In this document: one piece after another, positions 35,718-42,172 of the stretch
How the letters are laid out: every line of letters starts with the position of its first letter
How positions within the stretch are numbered: position 1 is the stretch's first letter
Origin: Leptolinea sp.
GTDB taxonomy: Bacteria > Chloroflexota > Anaerolineae > Anaerolineales > Anaerolineaceae
Assembly: GCA_012798535.1 (NCBI GenBank)
Contig: JAAZMZ010000066.1
Span: 1-44,399, forward strand
Reading direction: 5' to 3'
DNA: 44,399 nt
Made by a program: the position numbers and the translations under genes
Notes under the pieces: generated by a model
What the model saw: only the letters and a program-made list of their open reading frames with translations
Database searches by the model: none
What the model was told of the DNA's origin: nothing

Positions 35718-35742
35718 TACCGATTTATTATACAAATCGGTA
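35718..35742. promoter_or_regulatory. Perfect inverted repeat TACCGATTT-ATTATAC-AAATCGGTA before the recombinase gene
   Basis: Nine-bp arms flank a 7-bp spacer, 32 bp upstream of the recombinase start. This is the geometry of a tyrosine-recombinase core site (two inverted arms and a 6-8 bp crossover region). An autoregulatory operator or a terminator for the gene before it are alternatives. Confidence 0.45.
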
Positions 35743-35774
35743 ATTACAGGTATGGTATTTGCACCATTCCAGAC

Positions 35775-36842
35775 GTGAATACAATCCCCAAACCGGTCCT
35801 TTTACCCGGACTTGATCTGCGCGAATCTGTTGGACAGGCTGCCAATCAGGCTGCAGCAGCCGGAGCTTTCTATGATTACAGACTGGCTCTCGCGCCCAAT
35901 ACCCTGCGGCGACACCGGGCGGCTTTGGAGCTATTTGCTGAATATCTCGGTGAAAAAGGACTGCGTCCCGGTCATTTACATGACGATCCTTCTGCCTGGC
36001 GTGGAATCACCTGGGGGTTGGTCGACGGCTACTACAAATGGCTGTTGTTGCAGGGCTATTCTGTTGGAAGCGCCAACGTCAATCTTTCTACGATAAAAAC
36101 CTATGCCCGGCTGGCAATCAAAGCTGGAGTGGTCGATCCGGCCGAAAGTCAGTTGATCGAGACAGTACGTGCACGCAGCCGGCACAGGGACCGCCAACGC
36201 ATCGATGAACAGCGCAGGAAGGAAGAAATTCCCACCCGCATTGGAGCAAAGAAAGCCGAGGCCATACTCCTTACCCGGCCACAAATTGCGGCACTGAAGC
36301 AGCAACCTGACACCCCTCAAGGTCGGCGCGACCAATTCTTGATGTGCCTTCTATTGGATCACGGCCTGAGGGTTGGTGAGATTGCCAGTCTGCATCCCGG
36401 TGATCTTGATCTGCAGGCCGGTACCCTGTCTGTTTATCGTCCCAAGGTTGATAAGAAACAAATCCATCGACTCAGTCCAGAAACGCTGGATGCCGCGAGG
36501 CGCTACTTGAACCAGGATATACTACCTATGCGCAATATCCTCCCCACCCTGCTGGCAGGCAGCACCAGAAATGGCCTGCTGCGAGGTTCTCTGTCCATCC
36601 GTGCCATCTTCAACCGCGTACGTCTGCTGGGCCGCCAGCTCGGCCTGTCTGATCTGTCACCTCACGATTGCCGACATTCCTGGGCAACCCTGGCCTCCCG
36701 CGCGCATACCCCTCTCGAACGATTGATGGATGCCGGCGGCTGGTCCAGCTATGCCATGCCCCTGCGGTACATCCAAACCAATGAAATCGCCAATGAAGGT
36801 GTAAATCTGGAGCCAGAAAATTCGCCTGATTTTGGTGAATGA
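35775..36842 (+). CDS. Tyrosine recombinase/integrase
   Basis: A 355-residue phage-integrase-family recombinase. A SAM-like N-terminal domain (about 30-125) is followed by the catalytic domain with Arg199 (DHGLRVGEIASL), Lys227/228 (VDKKQIHRL), His297-x-x-Arg300 (PHDCRHSWATL), Trp323 in place of the second His (GGWSS) and the nucleophile Tyr332 (LRYIQTNE). All catalytic positions are filled, so it should be active. The start is GTG 35775 without a convincing ribosome site. No phage or element genes flank it, so it may be a lone remnant, a chromosomal site-specific recombinase or a recombinase for a small invertible segment. Confidence 0.85.
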   Translation: MNTIPKPVLLPGLDLRESVGQAANQAAAAGAFYDYRLALAPNTLRRHRAALELFAEYLGEKGLRPGHLHDDPSAWRGITWGLVDGYYKWLLLQGYSVGSANVNLSTIKTYARLAIKAGVVDPAESQLIETVRARSRHRDRQRIDEQRRKEEIPTRIGAKKAEAILLTRPQIAALKQQPDTPQGRRDQFLMCLLLDHGLRVGEIASLHPGDLDLQAGTLSVYRPKVDKKQIHRLSPETLDAARRYLNQDILPMRNILPTLLAGSTRNGLLRGSLSIRAIFNRVRLLGRQLGLSDLSPHDCRHSWATLASRAHTPLERLMDAGGWSSYAMPLRYIQTNEIANEGVNLEPENSPDFGE

Positions 36843-36853
36843 AGCGGCTTGAT

Positions 36854-38518
36854 TTACTCGCAGGAAACAGAGATCATATAAATATTACGGACAATGGCAG
36901 GACCGTTAATCCCCCGCATTTCCGGGCCTTTTTCAAAAACCAGATATCCGCCGGTCATATTGGCGGGTATTCTCACTTCGACTCCCTGCGTCTTTGTAAT
37001 TAAAATCCAACCGTTGGTATTGGTGTCCCGGCTCCAATCATTTGCCGGTCCACCAAATACTCCGGCAGCGCCTGCCTTCGTGGTAGGGCATGAAACGGCG
37101 GGTATTTCCGCTTCTGTGGAAGCCTCCACAGAAGGTTCTTCGTTCAGAACTTGAATTCCATTGGGGATGAGAGTTTGCAGAGGTGCCGGTAGGCTGGTAG
37201 CATCAACCAGTTTACCGGCTATCGAAAAACTACCCTGTGTGGCCTGAGATTGAACTGCTGGATTTATGAAAGACGAATAATTATTGAAGAACCACCAGGC
37301 TAATAATGTGAACAGGATAATTGCGATAATGGAATAGATCAACAACAGACGGGAACCGCGTTTCTTCTCTTCCGGTTTTTCAAGGTTCTTCAACACTTGA
37401 GCCACTTGTTCGGGTGTCAAACCGGATGAGCGTTCCAGAATAGCTCGGATCTCCTGGTCGGTGTTGCCCAGTTTATGAAGCTCAATAGCCCGTTCTGTCG
37501 CGGAATCCATTCTTTCTGCTACGGAGGGCGCCAGAGATGCCACGGTTATATGCGAACGCAGGTCTCCCAAATCTTCACCCGGTTCGGTACTGACCGGCTG
37601 TCTGGGAGCCGGTACCGGTTTTATCAAAGAGGGTGGAGTATCTTCCAACGGTCGGATGGGAGGTGGATTATCCAGTGAAGGATACTCGACTGGCATCGCC
37701 TGACCGATGGGATGTTCTTCCGGCCAGACAGGTGTGGAGGGAATTTCTGGCTGCGCGGATACTTCCGGCTGCCAGGGGATTTCTTCGGCTTTTTCAACAG
37801 GTGTAATGCCGCCAGCTTCAGCATAAGATTGGCGTTCAACGTTTGAGAGTGTTCCGGCAAAATCGCTGCCATTCGGATGATCGACAGCCTGGTTAACCCG
37901 CTCCACTTCCAGATTCTGCCAGAATTCCTGTTCAGCGTTGTGTCTTTCCGCATATTGTTTGTCGGCAGAATTGTTCAATGCGGTCAAATCTTCTTCGTAA
38001 AAAGGAGCGGTTTTGGGTTTGGGTCTGGCAGCGCGGTCGGCACGTACCAGTTTTGATACATCAAAAGGCTCTTCCGCTTCATCGGTTGAATCCGCGGCAT
38101 CAGTGGAATCTACCTTCACTTCCAGAGTCTTTCCGTCTTGCGGATCATTTGTGGATAAATGTTCAAAACTCTTATCTGTAACTGTTGAAATGGATGGCTG
38201 ATGTGCTGAAGAATCCTGAATATTTACGGTAGCCTGCCCTTTTTTGAAGATTTCAAAGGCAGCCAGCGCTTCTTCCAGAATTACCCATTGACCGCGCATC
38301 CAGGGCGTGACATCTTTTGGCAGGGTTACAAAACGGACGCGTTTTCCACCCTCTTCCAGCTCAAAGGAAGTCTCGCAACTGGAACAGGCGAATCGATCTG
38401 CCTGCCCTGAAGGGTGAAATACCCCGAGCGGACGGGAACTGCAGACCGGGCAGACCATTCTTTCCGCCCAGGCTTCGGGAAGCTGCATTTTCGGATTTGG
38501 ATTCTCTGATTGCGCCAT
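36854..38518 (-). CDS. Zinc-ribbon, single-pass membrane protein of unknown function
   Basis: A 554-residue protein. The N-terminal zinc ribbon has Cys23-x-x-Cys26 (CPVC) and Cys45-x-x-Cys48 (CSSC). A long Pro/Glu/Ser-rich, probably disordered region (about 100-330) follows, then a short helical module (NTDQEIRAILERSSGLTPEQ). One membrane helix (about 392-413, LLLIYSIIAIILFTLLAWWF) leads to a C-terminal beta-rich domain likely outside the cell. The ATG at 38518 lies 20 bp after the malic enzyme stop, so the two are probably co-transcribed. No family is recognised, and the cytoplasmic ribbon plus external domain suggests a scaffold or envelope sensor only in general terms. Confidence 0.75.
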   Translation of the reverse strand: MAQSENPNPKMQLPEAWAERMVCPVCSSRPLGVFHPSGQADRFACSSCETSFELEEGGKRVRFVTLPKDVTPWMRGQWVILEEALAAFEIFKKGQATVNIQDSSAHQPSISTVTDKSFEHLSTNDPQDGKTLEVKVDSTDAADSTDEAEEPFDVSKLVRADRAARPKPKTAPFYEEDLTALNNSADKQYAERHNAEQEFWQNLEVERVNQAVDHPNGSDFAGTLSNVERQSYAEAGGITPVEKAEEIPWQPEVSAQPEIPSTPVWPEEHPIGQAMPVEYPSLDNPPPIRPLEDTPPSLIKPVPAPRQPVSTEPGEDLGDLRSHITVASLAPSVAERMDSATERAIELHKLGNTDQEIRAILERSSGLTPEQVAQVLKNLEKPEEKKRGSRLLLIYSIIAIILFTLLAWWFFNNYSSFINPAVQSQATQGSFSIAGKLVDATSLPAPLQTLIPNGIQVLNEEPSVEASTEAEIPAVSCPTTKAGAAGVFGGPANDWSRDTNTNGWILITKTQGVEVRIPANMTGGYLVFEKGPEMRGINGPAIVRNIYMISVSCE

Positions 38519-38538
38519 GATGCCATTCCAGAAGTGGA

Positions 38539-39804
38539 TTACAGATCGGTCAATTCTATCGACAATCGCCGGCGATAGTCCGCCTCATCCATTTGGATAC
38601 GCGCTTCTCCGCATTCGACTGCCGCTTTCGCGATGACCGGTGGCAAAGCAGTATATAGCCGTCTGTCCAATGGCTTGGGTATGAACCAGTCCCGGCCGTA
38701 AGCGAGATGATGCAAATTATATGCCGATAGAACATCTTGAGGCACAGATTGATGACACAATTCCGCCAGCGCTCGAGCGGCAGCCAGCTTCATGGTGGTA
38801 TTGATGCGGCGGGCGCGGCAATCCAGTGCGGCACGGAAGATGTAGGGAAAAGCCAGTAAATTGTTTACCTGGTTTGGGCTGTCTGACCGTCCATTGGCCA
38901 GTAAGGCATCCGGCCGGGCGGCGCGGGCTTCATCCCAGCCTATCTCGGGGACGGGATTGGCCATGGCGAAAATGATCGGATCCCTGCTCATTCGCTTAAT
39001 CATTTCCCCGGTGAGCAGATTGGCAGCGGAAAGACCTATGAACACATCGGCACCTTCCAGCAGGTCTGCCATTTTCAATGGGGTTTCACCGTGGGCATAA
39101 ACCGCCTGCTCGGGGAACATCCCCTGCGGTCGGCCGTTGTACAGCAATCCGTCCACGTCGGTCATCCATATATGCTCGCGTGGAATTCCGTACTCCACCA
39201 GCAAATTGGCAGTGGCAACAGCCGCCGACCCTGCTCCGCTGAAGACAACCTTAATTTCGGCAGGTTTTTTCGCTGCCAGTTCGAGCGCGTTGATCAATCC
39301 GGCGCACACAATGATGGCCGTACCGTGCTGATCATCATGGAATACCGGAATATCCAGCGCTTCCACCAGGCGCCGTTCGATCTGGAAACATTCCGGCGCC
39401 TTGATATCCTCCAGGTTGATCCCGCCGAAACTGGGTGATATCTTGGTGACTATGCGCACTATCTCGTCGGGGTCTTTCGAATCGACCTCAATATCGATCG
39501 CATCGACGCCGGCAAATTTCTTGAAAAGCACCGCTTTCCCTTCCATTACCGGTTTGCTAGCCAGCGCCCCCCTGTCGCCCAGCCCCAGAATCGCCGTCCC
39601 GTTGCTGACGACGGCTACCAGATTCCCCCGGTTGGTGTACTCATAGGCCAGCGCCGGGTCACGGGCAATTTCCAGCACCGGTTCTGCCACTCCCGGGGTA
39701 TAAGCCAGGCTCAGGTCATGCTGGGTAGATAACGGTTTGGTCGAGGTTACAGCCAGTTTGCCGGGCCTACCCGGAGTTGTATGGTATTTTAATGCTTCGC
39801 TCAT
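38539..39804 (-). CDS. Malic enzyme (oxaloacetate-decarboxylating, NAD(P)-dependent)
   Basis: A short-form bacterial malic enzyme, 421 residues, without the phosphotransacetylase-like extension seen in MaeB. It converts malate to pyruvate and CO2. Signatures are LAYTPGVAEP, VVSNGTAILGLGDRGALASKPVMEGKA (landmarks GLGDRGALA), GINLEDIKAPECF, FHDDQHGTAI, the Rossmann motif VFSGAGSAAVA and MANPVPEI. Cofactor preference cannot be fixed from this. The ATG at 39804 has no ribosome binding site, but TAGAAT lies six bases upstream on the coding strand, compatible with a leaderless message. Confidence 0.95.
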   Translation of the reverse strand: MSEALKYHTTPGRPGKLAVTSTKPLSTQHDLSLAYTPGVAEPVLEIARDPALAYEYTNRGNLVAVVSNGTAILGLGDRGALASKPVMEGKAVLFKKFAGVDAIDIEVDSKDPDEIVRIVTKISPSFGGINLEDIKAPECFQIERRLVEALDIPVFHDDQHGTAIIVCAGLINALELAAKKPAEIKVVFSGAGSAAVATANLLVEYGIPREHIWMTDVDGLLYNGRPQGMFPEQAVYAHGETPLKMADLLEGADVFIGLSAANLLTGEMIKRMSRDPIIFAMANPVPEIGWDEARAARPDALLANGRSDSPNQVNNLLAFPYIFRAALDCRARRINTTMKLAAARALAELCHQSVPQDVLSAYNLHHLAYGRDWFIPKPLDRRLYTALPPVIAKAAVECGEARIQMDEADYRRRLSIELTDL

Positions 39805-39810
39805 AGGTAA

Positions 39811-39816
39811 ATTCTA
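39811..39816 (-). promoter_or_regulatory. TAGAAT -10-like box directly before the malic enzyme start
   Basis: The hexamer ends six bases before the ATG, and no Shine-Dalgarno lies between, so transcription would start at or near the start codon. No strong -35 is visible. Confidence 0.35.
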
Positions 39817-39867
39817 TCGTTTTCCATCCAGAAAGGATAGATGTATGCAGCTTACATTTTCGCCAAG

Positions 39868-39896
39868 TTGACAAAATATGGATGTTACCTTATTTT
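39868..39896 (+). promoter_or_regulatory. Promoter candidate in the ptsI upstream region
   Basis: TTGACA (39868-39873), a 17-bp spacer and TATTTT (39891-39896). A second candidate follows: TTGAGT (39939-39944), 16 bp, TATGAT (39961-39966). It would start RNA near 39973, just before the first hairpin of the structured region. Confidence 0.5.
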
Positions 39897-39972
39897 TCCC
39901 ATGAAAAATCCAAAGGCTGGCACATATCGATAATTTTATTGAGTAGTATCAGAAGTTGCGTATGATAAAATG

Positions 39973-40225
39973 AATATGAATCTGGACGAAGAGTACATTT
40001 ATTAGAAAATTCTCCACAATCCAGATAAATTTACGGCAAGAAGTTCTTCTACTCTTATCGATACGTATAGCAAAATATGCCCGCATTAGCCATAACCAAA
40101 ATTGCATGGCAAGGTTTACAAATTCGGCTGCCCGGGCAGCCTATCTTTAATAATAATCAGTCGGTCTCACCTCAAATAACGCAAACCAGGAACAGGAAAG
40201 TTTTTCTCGTTCCTGGTTTTTCTAT
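39973..40225 (+). ncRNA. Candidate structured RNA or regulated leader upstream of ptsI
   Basis: The 508-bp gap before ptsI (39805-40312) has no credible gene but several inverted repeats on one strand. ATCTGG/CCAGAT encloses GAG/CTC (39980-40026), and AGAAG-TT-CTTCT follows near 40040. CCAT/ATGG interlocks with ACC/GGT (40090-40116), as in an H-type pseudoknot. GGCTGCCCGGGCAGCC is a 16-bp palindrome (40126-40141), and an intrinsic terminator closes the series at 40183-40225. A promoter-like pair precedes it. It could be an independent ~250-base small RNA, or a riboswitch/attenuator for ptsI. I recognise no known family. Confidence 0.4.
40183..40225 (+). terminator. Intrinsic terminator upstream of ptsI
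   Basis: An 11-bp perfect stem AAACCAGGAAC / GTTCCTGGTTT with a 15-base loop, then TTTCT. It lies about 90 bases before ptsI, with no coding gene ahead of it on this strand, so it must end a leader or a small RNA. Confidence 0.75.
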
Positions 40226-40312
40226 ATTAATGGCAGGGATATTGCGATCCCCATATCAGATTCAATGCCGCCAGGATAGCAAACACGTAATCCATTCCAT
40301 CCGGAGAAAACT

Positions 40313-42046
40313 ATGAAAAAAATCCAGGGAGTTGCCAGCTCGCGCGGTATCGCCATCGGCCCAGTCTTTCAATTCCGCCGCTCGGAACTGGTGATCGGAA
40401 CATGTGAGAATCAGGATCCATTCACGGAATGGAAGCGCTTAGAATCGGCACTTGAGACCGCCCGCGGTCAGATCACGCAGGTGTACGAAAAAGCCTTGAA
40501 AGAGACAGACCAGTCGCAGGCTGAGATTTTCCAGTTCCACGCGATGATGACAGAAGACGCCGATCTTTTGGAACGGGTAAAGAACCTGCTGGAAGAGCGC
40601 CGTACTAATATCGAACCGATCTATATGGAAGTCTGCCAAGGATACGCCAGTGAACTGGCTGCCATGGATAACGAGTACTTCGCCGCGCGCTCGGCGGATG
40701 TTCTGGATGTCGCCAACCGGGTGGAACGCATTCTGCTGGGTGTTGCCGAAAGTCCGACAGCCGGTTTGAAAGTTCCCAGCATCATCGTGGCTGACGATCT
40801 CACTCCCTCTGATACTATTTTGCTGGATAAGTCGCTGGTGCTCGGTTTCTGCACAGCGCAGGGCTCGACAACCAGTCACGCCGCCATTCTGGCACGTGGT
40901 CTTGGACTGGCTGCCGTGGGCGGCGCGGGCAATGAGGTGCTTTCTCTGGCGCCGGGGATGACCATCATTCTGGACGGTGGAAAAGGGGTTGTGATCGCCG
41001 ATCCAGACCAGGCAACGATAGCCACTTACAGGCAGCACGCCGAACAGGTCCGCCTGCTTCAGGTAGAAGCGCAGAAACACGCTCATGAACCCGCAATCAC
41101 CCGCGACGGTTTCAAACCGGAAGTATCCTCCAATATCGGGGATGTCAGCGGAGCGAAAAAAGCCGTGGGTTTCGGTGCCGAGGGGGTGGGACTTCTGCGT
41201 ACCGAATTCCTCTACATGGACCGCCCTTCCATGCCGACGGAAGAGGAGCAATATCAGGCGTATAAAGCCATTCTTCAAGAATTCGGACAGATGCCGGTCG
41301 TGCTGCGCACACTGGATATCGGTGGAGACAAAGAATTGCCATATCTGAAGATGGAACCGGAGATGAATCCTTTTCTGGGTGTACGCGCACTGCGCCTGTG
41401 CCTGATCCGCCCGGATATTTTCAAAACCCAACTGCGAGCCGCTCTGCGCGCCAGCGTGGGACATAATCTCAAGATTATGTTCCCCATGGTGGCCACTTTG
41501 AGCGAAGTCCGTGAAGCCAAGAAATATGTCAACCTGTGCCGTGAAGAACTAAAGAAAGAAGGCATCCCCTTCGCCGAGAATATTGAGGTTGGCATCATGG
41601 TGGAAATACCCGCCGCGGCCGTGTGTGCCGATATTCTCGGACGGGAAGTCGATTTCTTTTCGATCGGCACCAATGACCTCAGCCAGTACACCATGGCGGC
41701 TGACCGCGGCAACGCCGGTGTGGCTCATCTGAGCGACGCTTTCCAACCATCTGTGCTGCGTTTGATTCGAGATGTGATCAACGCTTCACACAAATATGGA
41801 AAATGGACCGGCATGTGCGGCGAACTGGCCGGTGAGCCGCTGGCTGCTCCCCTGCTCGTGGGGCTCGGATTGGATGAATTTTCCATGTCGCCTCCCATGG
41901 TGCCGGTGATCAAAGCTCTGATCCGCACGCTCGACTCAAAAGAGATGAAAGCGTTGGCCGAGGAAGCATTGGAAAAGGAAACCGTGGAAGAGGTGCGCGA
42001 CCTGGTGCGCCGGCGCGTTCCAGCCGCCGCGGCAGTGGAAGGCTGA
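40313..42046 (+). CDS. ptsI: Phosphoenolpyruvate-protein phosphotransferase (PTS enzyme I)
   Basis: Enzyme I takes phosphate from phosphoenolpyruvate and passes it to HPr. The 577-residue length is normal. The phosphorylated His189 lies in GSTTSHAAILARGL at the same number as in E. coli. The PEP-binding C-terminal barrel has GVGLLRTEFLYMDR, LDIGGDKELPY, NPFLGVRALRLCL, the NDLSQY loop and CGELAG with the catalytic Cys. The ATG at 40313 follows GGAG. No HPr or enzyme II gene is next to it in the window, so its partner (sugar PTS, nitrogen PTS or dihydroxyacetone kinase) is unknown. Expression may be governed by the structured region and terminator just upstream. Confidence 0.96.
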   Translation: MKKIQGVASSRGIAIGPVFQFRRSELVIGTCENQDPFTEWKRLESALETARGQITQVYEKALKETDQSQAEIFQFHAMMTEDADLLERVKNLLEERRTNIEPIYMEVCQGYASELAAMDNEYFAARSADVLDVANRVERILLGVAESPTAGLKVPSIIVADDLTPSDTILLDKSLVLGFCTAQGSTTSHAAILARGLGLAAVGGAGNEVLSLAPGMTIILDGGKGVVIADPDQATIATYRQHAEQVRLLQVEAQKHAHEPAITRDGFKPEVSSNIGDVSGAKKAVGFGAEGVGLLRTEFLYMDRPSMPTEEEQYQAYKAILQEFGQMPVVLRTLDIGGDKELPYLKMEPEMNPFLGVRALRLCLIRPDIFKTQLRAALRASVGHNLKIMFPMVATLSEVREAKKYVNLCREELKKEGIPFAENIEVGIMVEIPAAAVCADILGREVDFFSIGTNDLSQYTMAADRGNAGVAHLSDAFQPSVLRLIRDVINASHKYGKWTGMCGELAGEPLAAPLLVGLGLDEFSMSPPMVPVIKALIRTLDSKEMKALAEEALEKETVEEVRDLVRRRVPAAAAVEG

Positions 42047-42071
42047 CGATCGGTGATTAAACTAGACACAG

Positions 42072-42109
42072 CCCTGAAAGTTGTCGAGACCTTCAGGGTT
42101 TTTTCTTTT
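42072..42109 (+). terminator. Intrinsic terminator of ptsI
   Basis: CCCTGAA / TTCAGGG arms around a 13-base loop, followed directly by TTTTTTCTTTTG, 25 bases past the stop codon. Confidence 0.85.
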
Positions 42110-42172
42110 GTTCAGAAAAGATACACTACAATTATCCCTGCACGGTGATCAATTTTTCCAAGGGAGATTCGC

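Noticed and set aside
40081-40160. Possible tRNA-like fold in the ptsI upstream gap.
   Set aside because: No T-arm GGTTCRA sequence and no acceptor stem could be formed.
40077-40316. 79-codon plus-strand frame before ptsI.
   Set aside because: It spans a palindrome and an intrinsic terminator, has no ribosome site and no protein-like composition.
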